Shown here one piece after another: positions 51,309 to 60,385 of a DNA stretch of 62,615 nucleotides. How positions within the stretch are numbered: the stretch's first letter is position 1; every line of letters begins with the position of its first letter. The position numbers and the translations under genes are program-made. This DNA is from CAZTZL01 sp964617625 (lineage in GTDB: Bacteria > Zhuqueibacterota > QNDG01 > DSAB01). The notes under the pieces are model-generated. The model was not told where the DNA came from and made no database searches. It was given only the letters and a program-made list of their open reading frames with translations. The DNA lies in NCBI GenBank assembly GCA_964617625.1, contig CAZTZL010000008.1:1-62615 (forward strand), given 5' to 3'.

Positions 51309-52328
51309 ATGATCAAACAAAAATTGTTTGTTGGTTTTTTATCAACCATTATTGTGCTGAACATTCGGGTTGTTTTCTCTGCACAGATCCCGAAATCTGA
51401 AAGCGGGATTCCTATATTTACAGGAGCATCCAGAGATATGGAAACCGAAAAAGAGCGGAAAGAACAGATGAGCTGGGAAAATGATCCAAATCTACGGAGC
51501 GCGATCCTGAAGCTTTATATCACTGCTGCTTCTGCTGAAGAGGTGTTCGGATTTTACCTGCAGGCAATCGGAGGCAAAGAGGGAGATTATTATGAAGATC
51601 CTGTGAATTTATCTCCGGGGAGTACGACACCGGTTTCTTATGAAATTGAGACCTATAATGAGCAGGATTTTGATGACGCCATGTACGACAGTGATTTTGG
51701 GGAAAGCAAACATCTTGGAAAATGGAGAAAGGATACGCTTATCAAGAACCGTAAACCTTATAAGGCAGGACAATGGATCAAGCACGTCTGCTTTGAATGG
51801 GGGAAGAAAGAAGCCAATAGTGATTTAACAACGTTTTATCTGAATATCTTTGATAACAGTTTCGATGTCGTGCCCAATGAGTACAAGCCTACTACAGAAA
51901 TCGAGATTCAGGTAACCACTTCCAAATCGGAAGAGGCAATGATGGATGAAATAGATGAAGATATGGACAGGGATACTGAAAGTCTGTCCAGATCTCTTGC
52001 AAGTCATCCGCCAACCGAAAAGGTTCTTGGTGTTCCTCTCTATCCCGGCGCCAAATTTGATGCGGCCAACTCTGCCGGTATGTCGACCGGAAACGATTAT
52101 GCAATGTATCTTTATCTTATCAATGACCCTCCGGCGAAAGTAGTAAGTTTTTATGAGCAAAAACTTAAAATCAAAGCAGAATCGATGGGGAATGATCAGT
52201 ACATGATTCCGCTGAAAGGGAAAATGCCTGTACCTGACGAAGGGCTCTCAATTCAACCCAATACAATGTTTGGCGGAAATGCAAAGACAGTCATGACTGT
52301 TCAGAAAATGGCCGGAGGGAACGAATAA
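51309..52328 (+). CDS. Secreted protein with an internally duplicated domain
   Basis: The protein has 339 residues with a signal peptide (about 1-26, ending VFSAQ). Two related modules are visible. The first has GIPIFTGASRDM ... ILKLYITAASAEEVFGFYLQAIGGKEGDYY. The second (about 230-335) has GVPLYPGAKFD ... YAMYLYLINDPPAKVVSFYEQKLKIKAES. The pattern Y/F-P/T-G-A, then a strand, then EVV.FY...L is a repeat I have seen in secreted proteins of unknown function. A very acidic stretch (DEIDEDMDRDTES) separates them. GGAGGG lies before the ATG. No function can be given; the neighbour downstream is a lipoprotein. Confidence 0.75.
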   Translation: MIKQKLFVGFLSTIIVLNIRVVFSAQIPKSESGIPIFTGASRDMETEKERKEQMSWENDPNLRSAILKLYITAASAEEVFGFYLQAIGGKEGDYYEDPVNLSPGSTTPVSYEIETYNEQDFDDAMYDSDFGESKHLGKWRKDTLIKNRKPYKAGQWIKHVCFEWGKKEANSDLTTFYLNIFDNSFDVVPNEYKPTTEIEIQVTTSKSEEAMMDEIDEDMDRDTESLSRSLASHPPTEKVLGVPLYPGAKFDAANSAGMSTGNDYAMYLYLINDPPAKVVSFYEQKLKIKAESMGNDQYMIPLKGKMPVPDEGLSIQPNTMFGGNAKTVMTVQKMAGGNE

Positions 52329-52336
52329 TACTCAAT

Positions 52337-53338
52337 ATTAAAAAAAGTACGAAATATTATAGCTTGTTTTTATTTGTCCTGCTGCTGACAGCCTGTGATA
52401 AGAACGGGGTAAATCATCCCCAGTCCGGAAAGATTGATTACAGACAGGAAATGAGAAATTTTGTCCAAAAGATCAGTCAGTATGGGAAGACAGAAAACCG
52501 TAATTTTATCGTTATTCCGCAGAACGGGCAGGAACTTGTTACTCAAAACGGTGAATCCGGTGGTTCGCCTATAATGGATTATATTGCAGCTATTGATGGC
52601 GCGGGAAGAGAGGATCTTTTTTACGGATACAACGAGGATGATGAACCCACACCGGATGACGAAAAGGAGTATATGATCCCGTTTTGCGATCTTTGCGAAC
52701 AAAATAATGTGGAAGTCCTGACGATCGATTACTGCAGTTCGCACGACCGAATGGACAACTCCTATATGCAGAATGATTTGAAAGGCTATATTTCGTTTGC
52801 TGCGCCGCGCAGGGAACTGAATGTCATTCCAGATTATCCATTACTGCCGTTTCATTCAAATAATGCCGATGTAACCATGCTTACCGGTGCCAAAAATTTT
52901 CTCTATCTGATCAATCCCGAAAATTATTCCTCCATGAAAAATTTCATCGATGCAGTTTCCGCAACCGATTACGATCTAATTGTCATAGATTGTTTCTTCA
53001 ATGATTCGGTCTATTCTGCTTCAGAAATCACGCATCTGAAGACGAAACCGAAAGGGGGAAAGCGCCTCATACTATCCTATCTGAGCATCGGCGAAGCCGA
53101 AGCCTACCGGTATTACTGGCAGTCCGATTGGAGTGTGCATCCTCCCGAATGGCTTGGAAAAGAGAATCCCGATTGGGAAGGCAATTACAAAGTCCGATAC
53201 TGGTACGACGGATGGCAGAACATCATTTGCGGTAATGACAGTTCCTATCTTAAAAAAATACTCGAAGCCGGTTTTGACGGCGTCTATCTCGATATCATCG
53301 ATGCGTTTGAGTATTTTGAGGAACAGGAAAACGGTTAA
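52337..53338 (+). CDS. GH114-like (polygalactosaminidase-type) lipoprotein, possible ATT start
   Basis: The visible NTG start is TTG 52364, which gives a lipoprotein signal (FLFVLLLTAC) lacking basic residues. Reading back in frame to ATT 52337 adds KKSTKYYSL, making a textbook lipoprotein signal; no ATG, GTG or TTG lies upstream in frame. The mature protein has the TIM-barrel pattern of GH114/DUF297: YLINPENYSSMKNFIDAVSATDYDLIVIDCFF, RLILSYLSIGEAEAYRYYW, WLGKENPDWEGNYKVRYWYDGWQNII and LEAGFDGVYLDIIDAFEYF. Such proteins degrade galactosamine-rich exopolysaccharide or have unknown substrates. It starts a few bases past the duplicated-domain gene. Confidence 0.78.
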   Translation: MKKSTKYYSLFLFVLLLTACDKNGVNHPQSGKIDYRQEMRNFVQKISQYGKTENRNFIVIPQNGQELVTQNGESGGSPIMDYIAAIDGAGREDLFYGYNEDDEPTPDDEKEYMIPFCDLCEQNNVEVLTIDYCSSHDRMDNSYMQNDLKGYISFAAPRRELNVIPDYPLLPFHSNNADVTMLTGAKNFLYLINPENYSSMKNFIDAVSATDYDLIVIDCFFNDSVYSASEITHLKTKPKGGKRLILSYLSIGEAEAYRYYWQSDWSVHPPEWLGKENPDWEGNYKVRYWYDGWQNIICGNDSSYLKKILEAGFDGVYLDIIDAFEYFEEQENG

Positions 53339-53445
53339 AGGTGTGCCTGTAAAGATTGTGTCAAGTTTAAACAGTTTGAAGGATAAAGACCGGGTTAGGT
53401 AATCGAAAAGATAATTGTGATTCAGAAAGTTATTTAGGAGAGAAG

Positions 53446-53997
53446 ATGAATACTGAAGTTTTGGGCCAAACCAGAATTGGCAGATTCTTTATGAGAAATA
53501 TGGCTGCTATTATGGAAAGCCGTTTGCGATATAAATTTTTCGAACCTCAAAAAATACTTGACGGAGCGGGAATAAAAAAGGGGATGAAAGTCCTGGAGAT
53601 TGGCTGTGGGACAGGATTTTTTACAATAATGGCAAGTAAAATGATAGGGGAAAATGGACTTTTAATATCAATGGATATGTCTCCCTTATCAGTAGACATG
53701 GTCACCAAAAAGGTAGAAAAGGCAAATATTAATAATGTAAAAGTGATAAAAGGAAATGCTTTAGATACAAATCTTGAAGAAGCGAGTCTGGACAAAATAT
53801 TTATTTTTGGTGTAATACCAGCTCCAATGCTGCCAATGGACCGTTTATTGTCAGAAATGCACAGAATATTAAAACCAAACGGGATTATGGCGGTTTGGCC
53901 ACCCAGCTGGGTTCATCATTCGATTGTTAAATCTGGAAGATTCAAATATATAAATAAACAGAATAATGTTAGAAATTATCAACGAGCAAGTGGTTAA
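53446..53997 (+). CDS. Class I SAM-dependent methyltransferase
   Basis: The protein has 183 residues. Motif I is MKVLEIGCGTGFFTIMASKMIGE (SAM binding), motif II has LLISMDMSPLSVDMVTKKVEKANI, and the later ASLDKIFIFGVIPAPM and EMHRILKPNGIMAVWPP fit UbiE/Menaquinone-type methyltransferases. The ending SGRFKYINKQNNVRNYQRASG is family-like, so the gene looks complete. AGGAGAG precedes the ATG. It is richer in A and T than neighbouring genes. The substrate is unknown. Confidence 0.85.
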   Translation: MNTEVLGQTRIGRFFMRNMAAIMESRLRYKFFEPQKILDGAGIKKGMKVLEIGCGTGFFTIMASKMIGENGLLISMDMSPLSVDMVTKKVEKANINNVKVIKGNALDTNLEEASLDKIFIFGVIPAPMLPMDRLLSEMHRILKPNGIMAVWPPSWVHHSIVKSGRFKYINKQNNVRNYQRASG

Positions 53998-54356
53998 AAC
54001 CATAACTTAAAGGTTAATTTTCAGTGTCTAAACGACTTTTATGACCCGGTGTGTTTTTGTTGTTGCAGCATTCAAGTATTCGAATTAGATGAAAAAAATA
54101 AACATTGCAAACAACAATGTTCAACTAAATAAGATTATTAAAAATGATTGGAAGCAGATTTTCAGTTCGATACTGTTGTTTGAGGCGGACAAATGAAAAA
54201 CAGGACCGTCCACATATCTGGTTATTGATTTCGTAACCATCACCTAAATTTTCCTATTTTTAATCTTGCATTTAAAACCGGATTCACCTATTTTATTAAT
54301 CCAGTAATCGTTTACACGAATCTTCAATATCATGAATTTGATTAAGGAAAATCAAG
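53998..54356. other. Gene-free interval between methyltransferase and Nudix genes
   Basis: This stretch of 359 bases contains no frame with family-like content, no repeat copy and no convincing terminator. It is AT-rich. TTGCAT (54266) with TATTTT (54289) at 17-bp spacing is only a weak promoter candidate for the Nudix gene. Confidence 0.5.
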
Positions 54357-54902
54357 ATGGATAAGAACAATATATCGGTGGAGAAGATATTAAATCGGGA
54401 ATTGCTTTATACCGGGAGTTATCTGACTCTGGAAAAATTACAGGTACGGCTTCCCGATCAGCAGGTGTGCGACAGGGAAGTGGTCCGGGTCAGGAATGCC
54501 GTTGCGGTTCTGCCTGTTGATGACAAGGGAAATGTTCATCTGGTACGGCAGTTCCGGCCGGCGATTGATCAGTTCATTTTAGAAGCACCGGCCGGTTTGA
54601 TGGATCACGACGAGAATCCGGGACAGACAGCTCTCCGGGAATGTGAAGAGGAGACCGGATATAAACCCCGCCAACTTCATAAACTGTTGACTTATGCCCA
54701 TGCGGAGGGGTACTCAACGGGTTTTATTACGCTCTTTTTGGGGACCGACCTTGAATATACCGGCAACATTCATTTGGACAGCAGTGAATTTCTGGAACAG
54801 GTAACACTGTCTTTTTCAGAATTGGTTCGCCGTGTTGAGACGAACCAAATCGTCGATTCGAAAACGATTCTCTGCACGCTTTTCAGCCAAGGTAAAATAT
54901 AA
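54357..54902 (+). CDS. Nudix hydrolase (ADP-ribose pyrophosphatase-like)
   Basis: The protein has 181 residues. A complete Nudix box is seen: G-LMDHD-E-NPGQTAL-RE-CE-EE-T-G-Y (pattern Gx5Ex7REUxEExGU) at about residues 80-102. VVRVRNAVAVLPVDDKGNVHLVRQFRPAIDQFILEAPAG before it is typical of ADP-ribose or sugar-nucleotide pyrophosphatases (NudF-like). It cleaves nucleoside diphosphate sugars in the cytoplasm. It stands alone, with non-coding sequence on both sides. Confidence 0.9.
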   Translation: MDKNNISVEKILNRELLYTGSYLTLEKLQVRLPDQQVCDREVVRVRNAVAVLPVDDKGNVHLVRQFRPAIDQFILEAPAGLMDHDENPGQTALRECEEETGYKPRQLHKLLTYAHAEGYSTGFITLFLGTDLEYTGNIHLDSSEFLEQVTLSFSELVRRVETNQIVDSKTILCTLFSQGKI

Positions 54903-54927
54903 ATTCCTGATATTTTATAAAATTTTC

Positions 54928-54956
54928 TTGATTTATTAATGTGAATCCGTTATAAT
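54928..54956 (+). promoter_or_regulatory. Sigma-70 promoter of the transglutaminase gene
   Basis: TTGATT (54928-54933), a 17-bp spacer and a perfect TATAAT (54951-54956). It lies 58 bases before the ATG at 55014. Confidence 0.72.
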
Positions 54957-55013
54957 TTAAAATATCTTATTCAATGATGTATTCAACTATTTATTAAAAT
55001 GCAGAGGAATAAG

Positions 55014-56705
55014 ATGAAAATTTTCTACACAGGATTTCTGGTCTTTGCCACAGTATCCTGTTTTGCCAACAATTACCTGCTCAACGGCGGATTGACGTCT
55101 CAGATCGATTATCAGATGGAACAGGAAATCGTTCCTTCGAATGGAATGAAAAAACTCCTGCTGAGTTATGTGGTTCCAAAAACATTCGATTCGCCAAGCT
55201 ATCACCAGAAAGTCCGGAATTTTGATATTCAATTTTCAACGAATCCAGATGAAACTGAAAGAAAAACAGATGTCCGCGGCAATGAAATTATTAAAGTTGC
55301 CTGGGAACATCCCCGGCAATCGATTAAAGTTTTGATCAAATTGAGCGTATGGAACACGACACGTCTGGAACCTATGGAAACATCCTCTCCTTTTCCGCTT
55401 CAGGGATTGTCTCAAAAAGAAAAGATCTATTTGACTGCTACAAAGCAGGTTCCGTCGGATAATTATCAGATTATCCAGGAAACAAAGAATCTCACAGCGG
55501 GTGCAGAAACCGAGTTCGATGCTGTCCAGAGGATTCTGTCGTGGATCGTGGACCATATGAATTATGAACTTAGGCCCAAAAGCTATGATGCCAAATATGC
55601 CTATTATACAGGGAAAGGGAATTGCCAGAACTACAGTCATCTAACTGCAGCCATGATGCGCTCGGTCGGTATTCCGGTTCGGATCGTCAATGGGATAACT
55701 TTGAAGGAGCCCTATCAAATGGAAATGAAATACGGCATCCTGACCATGCGGATGGCCCAGGGAAGACACTCCTGGATTGAAGTCTATTTCCCTGATCTGG
55801 GATGGGTGCCTTTTGATCCTCAGCAGATGCAGCTTTTTGTGAGCAACCGTTTTATCCGGGTTGAAGTGGGTTTGGATAACCAGGAAACGGTCAGTGACGG
55901 GCTGGTTCGGTGGACACAGATGAAAGGAACAAGCGGGAGGCCGAAATTCAGAGAAGAGATTCAAGCTGAATTTGTATCCGATAACAATCGTTTGACTGCT
56001 GAAAGGCAACCCTACGGACCCAGAAAGATGCTGTTTACACCCGGCGTGGAAATTCCCTTTGCAGAACTTTTTTACAGGGAAGCAGCTGCTCCCCAGGTCG
56101 TCTCATCCGAACAACTGAAGACGCTCCAATTCGATACGCCCTTTCTTTTTGGAAATCTGGATTTTCCAAAGAATATCGATTTTCTCGATACCAGAGAGAT
56201 GGAAGTGTCCTCCGGAAACGGGGAATTCGAACTGCAAAAAAACTTTCTGGTGGAAACATCCGAATATGTCACTTCAAACGGTCAAAAGTATGCACAAGCA
56301 TTCCTCCTGTCAGATCCGATACAGCTTGAGAAGGCAGGATTGGCTCTGCATAAATTTGGCGGTGACGGGCAGCTTTGGATCGAACTTTTTCAGGACGACG
56401 GGGAAGGAAAGCCGGGAGAGTGTCTGGGAACCAGCCAGATTATCCAACTGGATAATCTGAAGTATTTAAATGGATACGACTGGGTTGATTTTTCATTCGA
56501 CAAAGAAGTCGTCAAACTTGTTCCCGGCAGATACTGGATGGCTCTGGCCTACACGGGCAGTCCGATCATCAGCTGGTTTTTTACATACGGCAAACCTGTC
56601 GGTCCTCCTGACGGCACCCGATACAATACCATTTTTGATGAAACATGGAGCCACAGTTTGACTTATGAATTTAATTACAGGATCATCGGAACAAAAGGGA
56701 ATTAA
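55014..56705 (+). CDS. Secreted transglutaminase-like cysteine protease family protein
   Basis: From ATG 55014 (AGAGGA at 55003-55008) the protein has 563 residues with a signal peptide (about 1-19, ending SCFAN). The transglutaminase core at about 160-280 shows YAYYTGKGNCQNYSHLTAAMMRSVGIPVRIVNG (catalytic Cys), GRHSWIEVYFPDLGWVPFDP (catalytic His and Asp). The N-terminal ~150 residues are a beta-rich domain, and the C-terminal ~200 residues (FGGDGQLWIELFQDDGEGKPGECLG ... GRYWMALAYTG) look like a beta-sandwich binding domain. It is probably a periplasmic or surface peptidase or cross-linker. The following gene starts 21 bases later and may be its partner. Confidence 0.85.
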   Translation: MKIFYTGFLVFATVSCFANNYLLNGGLTSQIDYQMEQEIVPSNGMKKLLLSYVVPKTFDSPSYHQKVRNFDIQFSTNPDETERKTDVRGNEIIKVAWEHPRQSIKVLIKLSVWNTTRLEPMETSSPFPLQGLSQKEKIYLTATKQVPSDNYQIIQETKNLTAGAETEFDAVQRILSWIVDHMNYELRPKSYDAKYAYYTGKGNCQNYSHLTAAMMRSVGIPVRIVNGITLKEPYQMEMKYGILTMRMAQGRHSWIEVYFPDLGWVPFDPQQMQLFVSNRFIRVEVGLDNQETVSDGLVRWTQMKGTSGRPKFREEIQAEFVSDNNRLTAERQPYGPRKMLFTPGVEIPFAELFYREAAAPQVVSSEQLKTLQFDTPFLFGNLDFPKNIDFLDTREMEVSSGNGEFELQKNFLVETSEYVTSNGQKYAQAFLLSDPIQLEKAGLALHKFGGDGQLWIELFQDDGEGKPGECLGTSQIIQLDNLKYLNGYDWVDFSFDKEVVKLVPGRYWMALAYTGSPIISWFFTYGKPVGPPDGTRYNTIFDETWSHSLTYEFNYRIIGTKGN

Positions 56706-56726
56706 TCTTTCTTGCGGAGTATTTTA

Positions 56727-57557
56727 ATGAGAAATGTCCTTAAAATGTTGATGGCTATCTCTATTCTATCCGGTCTGGAAAATGTGTTTGCCCAGAAAAT
56801 CATCAAAGTTGTTCCCAAATTTGTCTTGATCGATACAGATCAAAATATCGGAAAATTAGGAGATGAACTGAATGTTTACCGGGATACAAGCACAGGACGG
56901 ATTAAGGTCGGGAAAATCAAGCTTCTAAAATTTTCCAATGGACAAACCGGTGCCAGAATTGTCTGGATCGAGCCGGGTCTGTCTGTTTCTGTGGGGGATA
57001 TTGTACAGAAAGATGAAATGGTATCACAAACAAATTTTCTTTTCGACGAAAAGAAAAATATTTACAACGATCAAACAGAACGAATATACGATCCGCCGGG
57101 CCGGTTTGGTATAGGAATCAGCCGGTTTGTTCCCGCGCAGGATCTGGATCGAATCCTCGTGTCAAGCTTTTGTATCAACGCTTCATTTCGTATCGGACAA
57201 TTGGATCCGCACTATTTTTTTATCAGTATCGATTATCCGATTCTCGATGTTAAATCATCTCTAAACGATGTTTCGTCTCCATCATTGTGGTCGCTTCATT
57301 TTGGTGATCATTTTCGTGTTATAAATTATATTTATTATGATATGGGAGCGGGTCTTTACAATTCAAAAATACCTGAGGTTGGCGACTCTTCCCGGAATGC
57401 ATCCAGCAGTTCGAAAATGGGTTTTTTCCTGGGAATGTCTGTCGATTTACATGATTTAATTTCAGTACCGATCACGCCGTTTGTTCAATCTCATATGTAC
57501 GAAACCGATTCGGATTGGCAGCTTTATGCAATTGCAGGTATAACTTTTCATATTTAG
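56727..57557 (+). CDS. Secreted/outer membrane protein of unknown function
   Basis: From ATG 56727 (GGAG at 56716-56719) the protein has 276 residues; TTG 56712 is less likely. The signal peptide ends ENVFAQ. The first ~90 mature residues (KIIKVVPKFVLIDTDQNIGKLGDELNVYRDTSTGRIKVGKIKLLKFSNGQTGARIV) look like a small beta-barrel that reads as a FlgT-C or SH3-like module, an inference. The rest alternates strands and loops and ends AIAGITFHI, like a small outer membrane barrel. I do not assign a function. It lies just after the transglutaminase gene. Confidence 0.7.
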   Translation: MRNVLKMLMAISILSGLENVFAQKIIKVVPKFVLIDTDQNIGKLGDELNVYRDTSTGRIKVGKIKLLKFSNGQTGARIVWIEPGLSVSVGDIVQKDEMVSQTNFLFDEKKNIYNDQTERIYDPPGRFGIGISRFVPAQDLDRILVSSFCINASFRIGQLDPHYFFISIDYPILDVKSSLNDVSSPSLWSLHFGDHFRVINYIYYDMGAGLYNSKIPEVGDSSRNASSSSKMGFFLGMSVDLHDLISVPITPFVQSHMYETDSDWQLYAIAGITFHI

Positions 57558-57607
57558 ATTTTCGAATAATGGTATCTCCTTGAATTTATATTAATTGCCT
57601 GTCTGCT

Positions 57608-58435
57608 ATGTGGAACAACATCATTTCAAATCCTATGAAAGATGTCACCTTTGTGGCTTTTGATATTGAAACAACCGGATTGAAGCCTGTTCTCAACCGG
57701 ATTGTTGAGATTGGAGGTATCAAATTCAAGGGCGATCAGGTTCTGGAAACATTCGGGCATTTGGTTAACCCCATGATGCCCATACCGATACAGACGATCC
57801 GGATTCATGGCATCACAGATCAAATGGTCAAGGATAAACCCATCATCGATCAGGTACTGCCCGATTTTGTTGCTTTTATCGATAACGCGATTCCAATTGC
57901 CCACAATGCCTCATTTGATGTTAGTTTTATCGCATACGATTTGTCCCGGCTTCAATTAAAAACGCCATCTCTTCCCATTCTAAATACGTGCACTCTTTCG
58001 AGGTCGTTGTTTCCCGGTGTGCCGAGCCACAGTCTTGAAAATTTGGCAAAATGGTTTCATATTGATTCCGAAACATCTCACCGGGCTGTATCCGATGCCG
58101 AAATTTGCATGAAAATTTTCAAAGAGTGTGTTTTAAAATTGGGCGGTCCGAAAAAGGTTACATTAAAAAAAATCGTTTCCCATAATGGTCCTCTTTTCTA
58201 TTTCAATTACGGAGCAGTCTTGTTTGAGGAACCGTATCGTTTGATCGGGGAGGCGTTTCAATCCAACACGAGTGTGGATATTGTTTATCAAAAAACATCC
58301 GGCGAAAAAACGATTCGTAGAATCACCCCTTTGTCGGTTGGAACCATGCGGAATTTTATCATCATCGAAGCTTTCTGTCATTTGAGGCAGGAAAAGCGTT
58401 CGTTTCGGTTGGATCGCATTGTAGATGTAAGATAG
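57608..58435 (+). CDS. DEDDh exonuclease fused to a WYL-like domain
   Basis: The protein has 275 residues. Residues ~10-175 are a DnaQ/PolC-like 3'-5' exonuclease: VAFDIETTG (two acids), AHNASFDVSF (third acid) and HRAVSDAEICMKIF (His and fourth acid). The last ~85 residues (LIGEAFQSNTSVDIVYQKTSGEKTIRRITPL ... IIIEAFCHLRQEKRSFRLDRI) match the WYL-domain pattern, here with the usual CHLR..KR.FRLDRI end. WYL domains bind ligands, often nucleic acid or nucleotides, in transcription factors and defence proteins. The fusion suggests a regulated nuclease rather than a replicative proofreader. No polymerase gene is near. Confidence 0.85.
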   Translation: MWNNIISNPMKDVTFVAFDIETTGLKPVLNRIVEIGGIKFKGDQVLETFGHLVNPMMPIPIQTIRIHGITDQMVKDKPIIDQVLPDFVAFIDNAIPIAHNASFDVSFIAYDLSRLQLKTPSLPILNTCTLSRSLFPGVPSHSLENLAKWFHIDSETSHRAVSDAEICMKIFKECVLKLGGPKKVTLKKIVSHNGPLFYFNYGAVLFEEPYRLIGEAFQSNTSVDIVYQKTSGEKTIRRITPLSVGTMRNFIIIEAFCHLRQEKRSFRLDRIVDVR

Positions 58436-58586
58436 TTAAAATTATTTTAATTTTATTAATTTCAGAAAACAGTATCGGAAAGGAAATTATTATGTCAAAT
58501 CAATGAGAAACTCATTGAAAAGGAATATTTGCAAAAGCCTGAAGACCAAAAATAATAATCCTATAATGATTAAAAAAGGAATTGAA

Positions 58587-59408
58587 ATGATGAAAAAAAT
58601 ATTGTGGCTCATTCCGGTTATGCTTATGATGATGAAATGCACCATGCTGGAACAGTTTGTACAGAAACCGACTATAAGCTATGATAAAATGGAGCTAAAA
58701 GAGTTTGCATTTGACGAGGCTACCCTGCTCTTTCGGTTTAAAATTAATAATCCCAATCCAATTGGAATGTCGATTGACCGTATCGATTATCAACTTGATT
58801 TGAACGGGGCTCAGTTTGTGAAAGGAGATCTGGATCAGGGTGTGGCTTTGACCGCAAGCGGTGTTGCACCCCTGGAATTCCCTGTAACCATCCGTTATTT
58901 TGAATTTTTTAAATCGATTCGAGATTTTATCAAATCGAATGAGATTCAATATAATCTTTCCGGATCCATGCGTATCGGTCCATTTGATGTGCCCTATCAG
59001 ACTTCAGGGAAACTGCCTGTTCCCAAATTACCAGATATTTCTTTGAAGCAGGTTCAAATTGATCAGATATCTTTGATGGGTGCTACGCTGCTTTTTACCC
59101 TCTCATTGAAAAATCAAAATGCATTTACTCTTCAACCTCAGGCTATAAATTACGACATTTCTCTGGCTGAAACCTCTTTTGCCAGTGGCAAAGCAACTCA
59201 AATCAATTCAGTTGGGAGTGGAGATGAGTCACTCATTCAATTGCCAGTTACTGTTAATTTCCTGGATCTCGGTAAATCGGCTTATCATCTTCTTACAGGA
59301 TCTTCTTCCAGTTATCAATTATCCGGTAATTTGGAAATGAATGTATCCAAAGCCGGAATAAAAATATTTCCTTTTAAAAAACAAGGTAACATAACATTGA
59401 AACGCTAG
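58587..59408 (+). CDS. LEA14-like (WHy-domain) envelope lipoprotein candidate
   Basis: From ATG 58587 (AAAGGA at 58575-58580) the protein has 273 residues; longer frames from 58503 are not signal-like. The N-terminus MMKKILWLIPVMLMMMKC is a signal with a Cys, but Lys at -1 departs from the lipobox, so lipidation is uncertain. Two LEA14/WHy-type domains follow. The first has PTISYDKMELKEFAFDEATLLFRFKINNPNPIGMSIDRIDYQLDLNG. The second has ISLKQVQIDQISLMGATLLFTLSLKNQNAFTLQPQAINYDISL. WHy domains occur in desiccation or stress proteins and in bacterial envelope proteins of unclear role. The context offers no further clue. Confidence 0.83.
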   Translation: MMKKILWLIPVMLMMMKCTMLEQFVQKPTISYDKMELKEFAFDEATLLFRFKINNPNPIGMSIDRIDYQLDLNGAQFVKGDLDQGVALTASGVAPLEFPVTIRYFEFFKSIRDFIKSNEIQYNLSGSMRIGPFDVPYQTSGKLPVPKLPDISLKQVQIDQISLMGATLLFTLSLKNQNAFTLQPQAINYDISLAETSFASGKATQINSVGSGDESLIQLPVTVNFLDLGKSAYHLLTGSSSSYQLSGNLEMNVSKAGIKIFPFKKQGNITLKR

Positions 59409-59438
59409 GATTTATTTATAACTTATGGATTTCTGATA

Positions 59439-60284
59439 ATGACTGAGTATTCTGTTTCTGTCGTCATTACCACATATAATAGAAAAAGATGGATCAAACG
59501 TGCTATTGATTCTGTTATGGAACAATCCCATCCGGCAGATGAAATTATCGTTGTGGATGACGGCTCCACAGACGGAACAGGGGAGAAGATTCAAAAATGT
59601 TTTCCTCAAATCCGATATATCTGGCAGGAAAATCATGGGATCAGTGCTGCGCGAAATGCCGGCATTGAAAAAGCTTCCGGTACATGGATCGGTTTTCTCG
59701 ATTCAGACGATACATGGCTTCCGAAAAAACTGGAGTGTCAATTTCGGGCGCTGAAAGAAAATCCGGAATACCGGATCTGCCACACTGATGAAATCTGGAT
59801 TAGGCGCGGGAAGCGCGTCAATCCAAAAAAGATTCATCAAAAATTCGGGGGAGATATTTTTGAAAAATGCCTGCCGCTTTGCGTGATTTCTCCCTCCTCT
59901 GTTCTGATACACCGCCAGATATTCCACCGTCTGGGTATGTTTGATCCCCGGCTTCCTGTATGTGAAGATTACGATCTGTGGCTTCGTGTGTGCGCGGATT
60001 ACCCTGTTCTTTTTATAGAAGAACCCCTTGTTGTCAAATACGGCGGGCACAAAGAACAACTTTCACGTAAATTTTGGGGTATGGACCGGTTCCGGATCGC
60101 TGCGCTTGAGAAAATTCTAACCCACGCAAATCTTGATGATCAGAAGCGGGCTGCAGTTCTCAGAATGATTGTTCATAAAATTGGAATTTTTTTAAACGGC
60201 GCTCTAAAACGCGGAAAAGAAGAATCTATAAAAGTTTACCAGGGAAAATTAAAAGAATATCAGAAATTGCTCATTGAACTGTAA
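59439..60284 (+). CDS. Glycosyltransferase family 2
   Basis: The protein has 281 residues. GT-A features: VSVVITTYNRKRWIKRAIDSVMEQ, IIVVDDGSTDGT, NHGISAARNAGI and IGFLDSDDTWLPKKLE (DxD metal motif), then VCEDYDLWLRVC (catalytic acidic motif). The last ~60 residues are basic and helical. It adds a sugar to an unknown acceptor. It is separate from the main polysaccharide locus, between a LEA14-like gene and an envelope-protein pair. Confidence 0.9.
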   Translation: MTEYSVSVVITTYNRKRWIKRAIDSVMEQSHPADEIIVVDDGSTDGTGEKIQKCFPQIRYIWQENHGISAARNAGIEKASGTWIGFLDSDDTWLPKKLECQFRALKENPEYRICHTDEIWIRRGKRVNPKKIHQKFGGDIFEKCLPLCVISPSSVLIHRQIFHRLGMFDPRLPVCEDYDLWLRVCADYPVLFIEEPLVVKYGGHKEQLSRKFWGMDRFRIAALEKILTHANLDDQKRAAVLRMIVHKIGIFLNGALKRGKEESIKVYQGKLKEYQKLLIEL

Positions 60285-60385
60285 GAAAAAATTATTCACG
60301 ATATATTTTCCATAACTTATTCAATCCTTTTCAAGAAATGTTTTGCAGAATTCATTTTTTGATACAAATGTGATGGAGGATAGAA

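Noticed and set aside
53900..53997. Frameshift at the end of the methyltransferase gene
   Set aside because: The ending SGRFKYINKQNNVRNYQR looks like the normal C-terminus of this methyltransferase type, so the gene appears intact.
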